NCBI GenBank assembly: GCA_965112735.1
Contig: OZ218958.1
Span: 1,302,001 to 1,366,000 of the forward strand
DNA length: 64,000 bases
DNA from: Phaeosaccion multiseriatum
Lineage: Eukaryota; Ochrophyta, other classes
Direction of reading: 5' to 3'
Shown here: positions 23,444-33,400 of the stretch, piece after piece
How the letters are laid out: each line of letters begins with the position of its first letter
How positions within the stretch are numbered: position 1 is the stretch's first letter
The notes under the pieces: model-generated
The model's database searches: none
Seen by the model: only the letters and a program-made list of their open reading frames with translations
Told to the model about the DNA's origin: nothing
Program-made: the position numbers and the translations under genes

Positions 23444-23900
23444 GATGCGTGAAAGTACGCTTGCGCCTCTGTTCGTAACCGGCTATCCCCGTCCTCCCTT
23501 GGCCGCTTGCGGGGTCCACCATACATCAGCATGACGCTGAGCTGAGTTGTGTTTGGTTGAGCTCCCTCAAACTCTCGTACCTCTGCGGGCTGCATCCCGG
23601 CAAGGACTTGTCCCCTTGCCAAGGCCCTGCTTCCTTCAGCCACCTATTAATGTTTTGGTACATCGCACTGTCTCTGCTGCTATCCCCATTCGAGAGGTGG
23701 AACTGGAGAGCGACAAAAGTAGTCCATGCCATCGGCGTCGATACGAAGCTCCACACCACCGCCCTCCTCTTCTGCTGGTACGACGGCCACCTTACTGAAG
23801 CCATCGCCCATGCCAGCCAGCAGCTGTCCCGCCGCGAGAAAAGCATGATGAATAGCTCCTGCCGATGCGGTACCTACAGGGAAGTATGGGAGAGGTCAGC
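23444..23900 (-). other. Coding-like remnant, unassigned
   Basis: Minus strand reads HHAFLAAGQLLAGMGDGF, EGGGVELRIDADGMDYF and LAGMQPAEVREFEGAQPN in one frame with stops between. I recognise no family. It lies between the palindrome cluster and a copia remnant and may be transposon-derived. Confidence 0.3.
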
Positions 23901-23959
23901 GTGGTACGAGGGTTCGGTGCGAGCAAGATCTGTATGGGAGAGGTCAACGCGGAAGCAGG

Positions 23960-24670
23960 ACCAAGGGTGAGCAAGTTGTGCACACAGAAGAGGGGGACTG
24001 GATTTTGAGTCTTCCTGTAGAGGGGTATATGGGTGCTACGTTAGAGTGGCATGAAGTCTTGGGTGGACATGTGTATGGGTCACCAGCTAAGACTTGTGAG
24101 CAATTGTGGAAGAGCTTAGAGGCAAGTGGCATTGAAGACGAACAGGCTGACTGTGTGATAGCCGGGTGGGTTCGTGGGTGATGGCCGCTAGCATGGTTGT
24201 GAGCGACATGGCATTTGCAAGGAGGAATTGACTCGGCTTATGAAGAAGCCGGGCGGGGCCTGAGCATGGCGAAGCATAGAAGCGCTTGTGTGAGTACCCG
24301 GGGGTACATTTGGAGAAGCGTTTGAAGGAAAAGGGGGACTCAATTTGGAGGCGTTAGCCGAAGTGAAATGGGCTGCTGACCTGGACAGTCGGAGCAGTGT
24401 TGAGGGACTTGACATTTGCTGGAGGGACGTGTAGTCCAAGCAGCGTGGCAGCAGACTGAGTGAAGGAGTTTCCATTGTGAAGGACATGAGTTTCTGTGTT
24501 CGGAGGCTGATGGGACAGGCACTGTTTTGTATGAAGACGATGAAGGGTGCATTCAGCTGGTCAAGGGGAACGAGAGCAGTATCTGAACACGGAGGAGCAG
24601 CTTGGGGACATCATGACCAAGGCTTTGACTCCACAGGTGCACAAGTACCTGGTTTCGAAGATGTTGAAAT
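23960..24670 (+). pseudogene. Ty1/copia polymerase remnant (RT end and RNase H)
   Basis: Fragments in shifting frames recall copia Pol. EQLWKSLEASGIEDEQADCV (about 24096-24155) resembles the end of reverse transcriptase. ADLDSRSSVEG, SKQRG, TVLYEDDEGCIQLVKG and LNTEEQLGDIMTKAL follow the order of copia RNase H and its C-terminal tail (DLDSRRS, SKQ, LYEDNQGA, TEEQLADIFTKAL). Many stops and frameshifts, so it is dead. It leads into a polypurine tract and LTR, as expected for the 3' end of an element. Confidence 0.75.
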
Positions 24671-24813
24671 AGTTTGGGTTTTAGTTTAGCTTGGGTTAGT
24701 CTTGGGATAGCTTGGGTTAGTGATTAGTGATTAGGTACTGAGGTAGCGAGGTTTTACATGCGTTTTACTTGCTATCTTAGATGTGTTGACTGTTTAGGAG
24801 AGAGTGAGTTTCG

Positions 24814-24825
24814 ATCCAAGGGGGG
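24814..24825 (+). promoter_or_regulatory. Polypurine tract before the LTR
   Basis: GATCCAAGGGGGG sits immediately before TGTTGTGATATG, the position where plus-strand DNA synthesis of an LTR element would be primed. Confidence 0.6.
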
Positions 24826-25005
24826 TGTTGTGATATGATCATTATTGGGGTCTGTGGGATGCCCAATATTGATAACGTCCACACTTGGGATCTTCAACTC
24901 TGGGGCTCTGGGCCTCGTACTACGTTTATGGTTCTGTTAAGGGCAATATATATTAGTTGACACACACAACAGCTTACGTATCATAGTGCGGGAGGGACAT
25001 CGCAA
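24826..25005 (+). mobile_element. Copia-type LTR, plus orientation (180 bp)
   Basis: Starts TGTTGTGATATG directly after the polypurine tract. By eye it is identical over 180 bp to the inverted copy at 27342-27521. The upstream pol is old and broken, whereas the two LTR copies show no differences. Confidence 0.75.
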
Positions 25006-27224
25006 TCTCTGTTGTGCTGTACGCTGCCTTCGCTGCACTCTCTGCAGCGCTCTTGCGGCGCTGTCTGCCGCTCTGTCCGACACACTGCCTGCTGGGGCTC
25101 TGCCGGCTGTGGCTCTGCCGGCTGTGGCTCTGCCCTCTGCTGCTGCTGTGCTGCTGTTGGACACATCTGTGTCTCTGCTGGCTCTGCCTGCTGTCGCTCC
25201 CGCTGTGCGGCTGGCTCTGCCTGCCTCGTCTCTCTCTGAGCTGCCGGCTCTTCCTGCCGCTGCTCTGTTGTCGGACACCTCTGTGTCTCTGCTGGCTCTG
25301 CCTGCTGTCGCTCCCGCTGTGCGACTGGCTCTGCCTGTCTGCTGTCTTTACCCCTCTCGGGAGTGGGTCCGTCCCTGCACGACGCTGCATATACTCTCCC
25401 GCCCGGCAGCGGAGTGTCCAATGCTACCTGCTGTGCCACGGTAGACTTTCTCGTCGGTGCCACTGCCTCTACGTGCCGGTCTGCTTGCACTACTTCTGTC
25501 TGCTTCTCCGCCCGCGCTGCCTGCTGCTGTTCGCGCTGCTCTACCGGTTCTGCCTGCGGCTTCTCCGTCTGCACCGCCGGCTGCCGTACTTGCTTTTCTA
25601 CCGGTTCTGCCTGCACCAGCTGCTCCGTGCTTTCCCCAATTCTCTCTCTCTCCGTAGGACTCAGGTCAGTCCCCACAAGCCCACGGCTTGCTCCTACCCC
25701 TACCGAGTTTTCTACTCCTGGGTATGTCTGGACGGCCTCTGCTGCCATCGACTCTGTTTGCCCCGGCTCTCGCTGCCGTGGCTCTACGTGCTGCTCCTCA
25801 GACAGTTGCGGCTCTGTCTGCTCAGACTCTGCACGCACTGGTTGCTGCTCTGCCTCTTCCGGCTCGGCACGCTCTGGTTGCTGCTCTGCCTCCTCCGGCT
25901 CTGCACACGCTAGTTGCTGCTTTGCCTCCTCCGGCTCTGCACGCTCTAGTTGCTGCTTTGCCTCTTCCGGCTCTGCACACGCTAGTTGCTGCTTTGCCTC
26001 CTCCGGCTCTGCACGCTCTAGTTGCTGCTTTGCCTCTTCCGGCTCTGCACACGCTAGTTGCTGCTTTGCCTCTTCCGGCTCTGTACGCAACCCTCTCTCT
26101 TCATTAGTAAGGGGCCCTCCCTCACTATCAGGACTGATCCTACGAATATCGACCGACACTTCCGTTCCACCATCCGTCCTATCTTCTTCTGGCTCCGGCA
26201 TACCATTTTCCCGTATGCCCAGCCTAAGACTACTAACGCAGCCTTCGATGTGGGATGCACCCTCATCACCGGGACAGGTATTACGTGTGTCAGCAAACAC
26301 ATCCGTTCCACCATCCGTCCTATCTTCTTCTGGCTCCGGCATACCATTTTCCCGTATGCCCAGCCTAAAACTACTAACGCAGCCTTCGATGTGGGATGCA
26401 CCCTCATCACCGGGACAGGTATTACGTGTGTCAGCAAACACATCCGTTCCACCATCCGCCCCCACCAGTACCCTACCATATTGCCTGTCAGACATCTTGG
26501 TTCTACCAGGGTCACTAGTATTTGCTATCTGCGCTTCCTTCGAGCTTCTCGCTCCGGCCTCGACCGCCCATGAAGCCTTCTCAGACCTCCGCCTCGCGAA
26601 GTCCTCCCAAGCCGCTACCTTCTTTCCAAAGGCCGCTATTTCACTGCAGTAGGCCGCTATTTCACTACAGTCTTCGACGTTTCCATAGTTCTCTACTTCT
26701 ATATAGCGCTCCCTCACTTTCTTCATGAGAGATTGTGCCTTCTCCAACTCTGTCCAGGCTGCCAATTCCTCTGTCAATAGCTCCAGTTCTTTCGCGTAAG
26801 CAGCTAACTGCCGCTCCGATTCGCTTTCATTGTCAGGAACGGCTGTCTCTACAACTGTTCCTTCTTTCAGCTCGGAAGAGAAGGTTTGCACCTTTGACTT
26901 GTAGCTCAAACAAATCAGAGAGCTGCTGCTACCGCTGCTGCCCCCCGTGCTGCCTCCCCCTCCCGCTATGGTGCCGCCACTGCTTGACGCACCTCCGGGG
27001 CCTCCTGCCCCTGACACAACAGAGCTTCCCGCTGCTGATCCTGTGTCTAACTTGGCCAATAAGTTGGTCAGGTTTGCTATCTGCTGCTGCTGCTGCTGCA
27101 TTAGCATAAACATGTCTTGTTGAGAAGGTGGATCCCCTCCACCTACTCCTGGACTAGAGATATCAGGGAACGCATCGTCCCCATCCCCGTCCTGCTCTGT
27201 CCCACTAGCATGCCCCCCAGGCAT
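24981..27224 (-). CDS. 747-codon repeat-rich coiled-coil ORF inside inverted LTRs
   Basis: Long intact ORF starting MPGGHASGTEQDGDGDD. A Gln run (residues ~40-48) precedes a Gly/Ser-rich linker (~65-97). Then come heptad-like helical segments (ELELLTEELAAWTELEKAQ; EIAAFGKKVAAWEDFARRRS), two 47-residue repeats (each with GGTDVFADTRNTCPGDEGAS) and eight to ten 12-residue repeats alternating EPEEAKQQLACA and EPEEAKQQLERA. The tail is rich in AEPxxQREQQQ. The last codons (DCDVPPAL) read into the flanking inverted LTR, so the original C-terminus is lost. The start lies 118 bp inside the minus-oriented LTR, as a gag gene would, but I see no zinc knuckle or protease motif. It may be a gag-like ORF of a truncated LTR element or a captured host gene. 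Function unknown. Confidence 0.55.
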   Translation of the reverse strand: MPGGHASGTEQDGDGDDAFPDISSPGVGGGDPPSQQDMFMLMQQQQQQIANLTNLLAKLDTGSAAGSSVVSGAGGPGGASSSGGTIAGGGGSTGGSSGSSSSLICLSYKSKVQTFSSELKEGTVVETAVPDNESESERQLAAYAKELELLTEELAAWTELEKAQSLMKKVRERYIEVENYGNVEDCSEIAAYCSEIAAFGKKVAAWEDFARRRSEKASWAVEAGARSSKEAQIANTSDPGRTKMSDRQYGRVLVGADGGTDVFADTRNTCPGDEGASHIEGCVSSFRLGIRENGMPEPEEDRTDGGTDVFADTRNTCPGDEGASHIEGCVSSLRLGIRENGMPEPEEDRTDGGTEVSVDIRRISPDSEGGPLTNEERGLRTEPEEAKQQLACAEPEEAKQQLERAEPEEAKQQLACAEPEEAKQQLERAEPEEAKQQLACAEPEEAEQQPERAEPEEAEQQPVRAESEQTEPQLSEEQHVEPRQREPGQTESMAAEAVQTYPGVENSVGVGASRGLVGTDLSPTERERIGESTEQLVQAEPVEKQVRQPAVQTEKPQAEPVEQREQQQAARAEKQTEVVQADRHVEAVAPTRKSTVAQQVALDTPLPGGRVYAASCRDGPTPERGKDSRQAEPVAQRERQQAEPAETQRCPTTEQRQEEPAAQRETRQAEPAAQRERQQAEPAETQMCPTAAQQQQRAEPQPAEPQPAEPQQAVCRTERQTAPQERCRECSEGSVQHNRDCDVPPAL

Positions 27225-27341
27225 GGGTACCGCAAGACAGCACTACGTCTCCTGTTGATTTACACTCACTTCGTTTTCTGCCGCTGAACAATTAAATTGC
27301 GGAACCAGCTAGCTGTAAAGATGTTCGCGACAATTGTCGTG

Positions 27342-27521
27342 TTGCGATGTCCCTCCCGCACTATGATACGTAAGCTGTTGTGTGTGTCAACTAATATATA
27401 TTGCCCTTAACAGAACCATAAACGTAGTACGAGGCCCAGAGCCCCAGAGTTGAAGATCCCAAGTGTGGACGTTATCAATATTGGGCATCCCACAGACCCC
27501 AATAATGATCATATCACAACA
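27342..27521 (-). mobile_element. Copia-type LTR, minus orientation (180 bp)
   Basis: Perfect reverse complement of 24826-25005. On the minus strand it begins TGTTGTGATATG at 27521 and would be the 5' LTR of an element whose ORF is 27224-24981. Confidence 0.75.
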
Positions 27522-27632
27522 GCGGATCGCCCCGTGTGGCGTTAAGTGCCATCTACGGCCAAACCGTTGCTGACATATTTTTCAGTGCCCCTGCCGCACT
27601 TTGGAAAGCATGAGCGAAGCCGCAGCCGGCAG

Positions 27633-27636
<4 letters not shown>

Positions 27637-27678
<42 letters not shown>

Positions 27679-27720
27679 CAGCAGTAGCAGCAGCGGCGGC
27701 AGCAGCAGCAGCAGTAGTAG
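27637..27720 (+). repeat. (CAG)n tract with GTA-type interruptions
   Basis: Interrupted trinucleotide run of CAG with TAG and CGG units, ending in GTAGTAGTAG then poly-T. Confidence 0.9.
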
Positions 27721-27747
27721 TAGTTTTTTTGGTGTTCACATTAGTAA

Positions 27748-27852
27748 AAGGTGCGGCAGAGCATCGAGCAGCCTTGGCCTTCATCATTGCCTTTTTCCCT
27801 TTCCCCCAAAAACCTGGAACCAGGCTCGCCTCAGAACCCTGTCAGGGGCCGA
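27748..27852. mobile_element. Partial TCGGCCCC-family TIR element
   Basis: Contains GCAGCCTTGGCC, CATCATTGCC, AACCTGGAACC and the right terminus CCTGTCAGGGGCCGA, collinear with 57842-57950. The left half is missing. Confidence 0.65.
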
Positions 27853-27916
27853 GGGCGAGACACAATCTGAGGGTGAAGAAGCAGACTTAGGCGAAGAGGG
27901 TGATGTTGGGGCCGAA

Positions 27917-29261
27917 GTGATACACCCTGGGGTGGGTGCGGAAGGGTGCGACGCGGCTGCAGGGCAGCAGAGGACCGCAGATGGACCAACCTCTGATAGC
28001 GAGACAGACCCAGGGGGGGGGAGTGACGAAGACCCAGAGGGTGAAAGTGACGAAGACCCAGATGGTGGAAGTGACGAAGACCCAGAGGGTGAGCATGACG
28101 TGGAACCAGGCGGTGATGACGATGATGAGGGCGGCCGGCCACGCTGGCGGACAGAGGAAACCAAGATGTTGGACGAGGGAGGACCCTCCATTCCACACAG
28201 CCGACACGGGGAGAGGCGAGGCGCCCAGAAGCGCTATACCAAGCTCCTCACGTCGAAGGCGAGGGCAGACTTCTTGGAACGCCTGAAAGCGATCCCACAG
28301 CAAGACGAACGGGAGAAGTGCCTGGCCAGAGCCCTCAGCCACAGTGTGAAGGGTGCTGGTGCGTGGCTCCATCTTCAGCCGACCAAGAAGGCAGGGGGAG
28401 CACTCCACCTCACGGACGCCGAGCACAAGAGTGCCATTCGGAGAAGACTTGGCATCGACCCCACCTACAGCAAGGACTGTCATAAGTGCCCTGGCAAGGC
28501 GCTGACGGAGGGGCACATCATCACCTGCACGAAGACGGGGCTCAGCACACCCCAACACGACGCTGTGCAGAAGGCACTTGTCGCCCTGCTGAAGAGCGAG
28601 GGCCTGGGCAGAGGGATAGTCCAGAACACCAGCTTCCCCTTCTTCATGAGGGCAAGAACGGTCACCCCGCGACGAGGGAGAGGGGGGAGCAACGCCGTGA
28701 GGGGTGACGCCCACGTGGCCAAGCAGATGGAGATGGACATCGTGACTCCCCCCAGGATGTTTGAGCTTCCATCCGATCATGAATATGGGGACGGCCACAA
28801 GTCCCTCATGATTCATGATCGACGTCACGCTCACGGATGCCACCAACATTACCAATCGGGCCAAGGCATCGAAGGAGGCACTCGCGGCAGCCAAGAAGGC
28901 TGAAGCAACCAAGCGCACCAGGTATGGTGTGCCACATGGAGGCATGGAGGGCCAGGGTGGAGACATCCACTATGACCCCACGAGGTATCATCTCGTCCCT
29001 TTTGGGATGGAGCAGCAAGATGCATTTGGTCCGTCAGCACAGATGTTTATCAAAACACTCGCCACCCACATGGCTGGGGGGCACGAACATCTGGACATGA
29101 GAGCTTATGCGCGGGCTGTTTGCGTCATTCGACGGCGTCTAGCCGTTGCGCTCCAGCGGGCTCGATATGATAGATCGATTCGCCATAGGATCCTGGCTGG
29201 CATCAACTTTATGCCAATCGGGAGAACTAACGCATCGGAGGGATACGACCTCGGGGACTAA
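27917..29261 (+). pseudogene. LINE retrotransposon C-terminal region with restriction-like endonuclease layout
   Basis: First frame (27917-28903) opens with Asp/Glu-rich repeats (GGSDEDPEGE). It continues with DFLERLKAIPQQDEREKC and a zinc knuckle C-x2-C-x8-H-x3-C (CHKCPGKALTEGHIITC), followed by HDAVQKALVALLKSEGL. The continuation (28815-29261) reads IDVTLTDATNITNRAKASKE and ends ASEGYDLGD. The order zinc knuckle, basic/R-H region, then hydrophobic-D-V-T matches the endonuclease tail of R2-like and related algal LINEs. The two frames join at 28806-28820, where ATGATTCATGATC looks like a 7-bp near-duplication that shifts frame. No RT catalytic domain is present in this copy. Confidence 0.65.
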
Positions 29262-29313
29262 GTTCCCTGGGGCGGTGAGACATTACTTTCAGACAATCAT
29301 AGATGGCACTTAA

Positions 29314-30402
29314 GGGGAAAAAAACGAAACCTTAAACCTTATCCTCCTCCTCCGCCGAGTCTTTCCACATCCTGCACTCGCCATTTGTGAGTCCCTCCTA
29401 CTCTCCTCCACTCTCCCTTCTTCTCCCACTTCTTGCCAATCCCAAACCCTCTTCTCTCCTCCTCCTTCTCCGGGCCGAGGGCGCAGCCCGAAGGGCCACC
29501 TTGTATAATTATAAAATTTATAGCAGACTTGAGACTTGATGGAACCTCGCCTCCGCACAGAGACCCTCCAAACAAGGTCAGAAGGGCTCTCTTCCTTTCT
29601 TTTCTTCTTTACTTGTCTTTACTCAGCGGCCAGGGGCGGAAGTCACAGATGCACACCGTATCACAATCGTTTTGTCACTGTAGAATTTGCGTACCCCCGG
29701 ATGAAGGTTCGAGACTCAGCCGGCAGCACGCCCGAAGATGCGGAGCCCAAGCCACACCTGCGGCAGAGGAGAGGAACGCAGGAGATAACAGCATCAGGAT
29801 AGATAAAGGACGAAGAAGAAACAAAATGGTACGAAGATGTGGAAAGGAAAAGTTGGGTGAGCGAGTCGTGGTGCAACAAGTCAAGCAATGGGAAATCCGG
29901 GGAGAGACGTCATGAGAAGGAGCCGAGGCCCGCGCATTTGCGATTCCCGGACGGTCTTGTCTATGGGCAATTGAAAGGAGCTGTCTGTGCTGACAGCTGT
30001 TTCATGACTCGCTCCTTTTGCTATGGCCATAGTACAACGCACCCTCCCCCCCATCCTCCTTCTCGTTCCTTCATCCCTCTCCTTGTAGCCACTCCCCTGC
30101 TTCCTTCAAGGGGGAAGGTCATCGCGCTAAAGTTGTCCGTGGCCTCTGGCACTGACCTGACCTAGCCACGCTCTCACCACCGTTTCTACCATGCATGCTT
30201 GCTCACACTCGCCCCTGGCTGTCTCATGCATGGCAATCTCTGCCTCCTGTTGCTCGCTACAAGCAGGCCTTCTTGAGCTCCTGAAGGTTCTTCTCTGTCT
30301 GGCGAGTCTCTGACCTTCTTGAATCCCTCTCCCTTTCCCTGCTGTTCCTGCCCCGCCCACTCCCTTCGTTTCATCTACCACGTCTCCGGCCCTTTGAACA
30401 AT
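29314..30402. other. No gene seen; upstream region of the paralogue
   Basis: CT-rich sequence around 29340-29470 and 29585-29630, with short ORFs that have no recognisable content. A promoter for the gene starting at 30403 is expected here but no clear element is visible. Confidence 0.4.
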
Positions 30403-33400
30403 ATGAAGCCATCTTGTTGGCGGGGGGGGCTGCCGCTGGCGCTGTTGGCGCTCATCGGAGAGCACTTTCTTCAGGTCCAAGGCCAAACAGGTTAGTAGAA
30501 GGTTTGCTCGACATGCTCCTTCCTCAACCCAAGTGAGCGTATAGGCAAGTGGACGCCATGACTGTAGTCGTCGCTTAGCTAACCGAGTTTCCTTCTCGGT
30601 TGGTGTTCGTGATTCCTTACCACGCACCCTCCCCACTTTTGCATGTCCATCTGGCGCGCAACTAGGCTTGAGCACTGCGTGTACGTCATACGACTCCAAC
30701 ACGAAGACATGCACGTGCGCCTCTACTACTTCTGGCCAAGTGAACTGTTCCTTTTCCAATACTTGCGAGGTGCGTGTGCAGGCCGATGTCCCCCGACTTC
30801 TCTCCAGCGATCCGTGGGCCCTGCATACCGCTTCTTGTTGACTCGCTGTGTCCTCCATCCCGACTCTTGACTTCTCTGCTGATGCATTCTAAGTGCTAGG
30901 GCTCAGTGAGTCTTCGCAAACAGCTGTACGTGAGTTAAGTGAAGCCCTCTGACGCCCGTCTCCTTGCCTCTTGCTGGTGCTACCTCTGCCTTGCCGTTGG
31001 CACCTGCTGCGCCTTTCTACACTGTCCGGCCGGGCTCTTCGCTGCTCTTGTTGGGTATCGCGCATGGGGGTCGGACCATTTCCTCCACGCGTACCCGCGT
31101 GTCTCTTCCTCGCCTCCACAGGGCATCACCTTCATTGTAAGTGCTTGACTTGCATCATCTCTGTTGTGGCAAGCACTCTCCTTGCCATTTGTTGGGTGTT
31201 AGCCTGCCCGAAAAGACCCACCAAAATCCTAACACCCTACTGCTGCCCTTTGCTTGTTGTCTTGCTGTGCTCATCTCTATCGTCGTGTGGGGCTGCTGGC
31301 TCCCACGCCTTCGACCCTCCTCGCTCGGTTCTGCTCACCTGTCGTGAAGAGTTGCGCCGTGACGTGCGCCGACATTGAAGTCTGCAAAGTGAGTAACGAA
31401 TTGTATTGGAGCAGCTGCTGCCCGCTCATCAGTTGGTCCAGCTCCAGCCAGCTCTCTCGCGGCCTGTCCGATTGGATGTGTGTCGTACCCTCCTGTGGCG
31501 CAGGTGCAGGGCAGGGCCCACACGTTAAGCCATCGCCCCCTCTCCTGATGTCCCCCCTGAGCCCCTCTGCTGCCCTGCCGTATGCCCTCTTTTCACGCCT
31601 GTACTCACCCCGCTCTCCTACTAAAACCATGCTCTCCCCCCCCCTGCTCCCTTCAAACCACAGGACGCCACGTTCGAAGGCAAATCGACCGCAGCATGCT
31701 CTGCAATTAGCTCATGCGAGGCGAGTGTTCAGCCAATCCATACCCGCTCTCCTACCCTGGCCGGCTCCGTAAGCCTTGCCGACCCTCATGACTTTCGTTG
31801 CACGCGTGGCGACGCACACCTCAAGCCTCCCCCCCCCCCGTCTTGGTCCTCTACTGCTTCCTGCTCTCTTCTCTCGTCCACACCCACCCTGCTCCCCTCA
31901 AACCACAGGAGGCCACGTTCGAAGGCGAATCGACCGCAGCATGCTCTACAACGTTCTCATGTGGTGTGAGTGGTCACCTGACCAGTATCCGCTCCTGCTG
32001 CCTGGCCGGCTCCTTAAGCCTTGCCTTGCTTACTCTGACCTTCCGCTGCACGCATGACGGCGCACGCCTCGAGCCTTCACCCTCTCCTGACCTCCCCCCT
32101 GTGCCCTTCTGCTGGTTCCTGCTCTGTTCTCTCGTCCACACCCCACCCTGCTCCCTTCGAACTATAGAGGGCCACGTTCGAAGGCGAATCGAGCGCAGCA
32201 TGCTCCAATAGTTTATCGTGTGAGGTGTGTACTCAGTCACAGCCAGCCCAAGTCCACGGTGCACGGCTGAGCGAATGTGTGTCTTACTTCTCTTACCGGA
32301 CCGCTGCACGGCCCAAACCTCAAGCTTGGCTCCTCAGCTGGCTGACATCCCCCCCCCTGTGTGCCCTTCTGCTGGTTCCTGCTCTGTTCTCTCGTCTACA
32401 CCCCACCCTGCCCCCCTCGAACCATAGAGGGCCATGTTCGGAGGCGAATCGAGTGCAGCATGCTCTGATAGTCGATCGTGTGAGGTGTGTACTCAGTCAC
32501 AGCCCAAGTCCACGGTGCACGGCTGAGCGAATGTGTGTCTTACTTCTCTTAGCGGACCGCTGCACGGCGCAAACCTCAAGCTTGGCTCCTCGGCTGGTTG
32601 ACCTGCCCCCTGTGCCCCTCTGCTTGCCTTCCTGCTCTCTCAATGCGAAAACGCAGGATGCCGTGTTTAAGGAAAAGTCTGTCGCTACGTGCAACGTGGA
32701 CAGAAGCTGCCTTAATATCCAGGTGTGTGTGTCTGAAGAGCGGCCAGCAAAGGCACTGGGTCTGGGCCAACCCGTGCAAGGGGAAGGTAGAGGAGACAGT
32801 GCGTGTACACACACTGTGATAAACGTGGTGAGATGACGAATGACAACCCGCACCTGTCTCGCACGCTCTCTCACTGTGGCCAACAGATACCAGATGCTGT
32901 TGACGATGATGGTACACCATACACGTCATGCTGCACTGGCGGCTTTTGGTGAGTGGTAATGGCAGGCAAAGCGCACTTGAGGGGTGCATTTTCACCCGGG
33001 CCCAGCCAAGGCGTGGAGGAGCGAGCTCTACGCAGGACATTTCGCTTTTGCTCCGCCGCACACTTTCCCACTTCTTCCTCCCCCCCCTTGCCCCTCTCTT
33101 TGTGCGTCGACACTCCCGTGTTGCCGTACGGTTGTGAACTTCCCTTTCACGGTCAACACCGCCCATGCAACCATCTTCAACACCAACAGCCCCACCTCGG
33201 ACTTTTCTGGGACAGAGGTCAGAGGATGTGTAGGTAAGAGCGAATTGAAGTGTAGGAAGGACCTTGTCGCTCCCATACTTTGCTGCTTTTCAAGTAGCGG
33301 TCGGATTTTTTTGCTCGTCACTGTCCACTCTTGGCCCTCTAGTCTGACAGAAATAATTCTCTCGTACGCTCACCTTGCGTGTACCACTCGGTCGGTCGCC

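Larger units (their letters stand above)
27542..29313. mobile_element. Segment bounded by 14-bp inverted repeats starting TTAA
   Basis: TTAAGTGCCATCTA at 27542-27555 is perfectly inverted at 29300-29313. The right copy lies about 40 bp after the stop of the LINE-type ORF. A TTAA border resembles piggyBac target duplications, but the cargo is LINE-like and no transposase is seen, so the borders may be coincidental. Confidence 0.35.

Noticed and set aside
25014-26652. Long plus-strand ORFs (up to 429 codons) antisense to the 747-codon ORF
   Set aside because: Shadow frames of repetitive minus-strand code; composition is Ser/Cys/Leu-rich with no coherent content.
29661-30165. Short ORFs on both strands upstream of the paralogue
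   Set aside because: No conserved content, and the plus and minus frames mirror each other.
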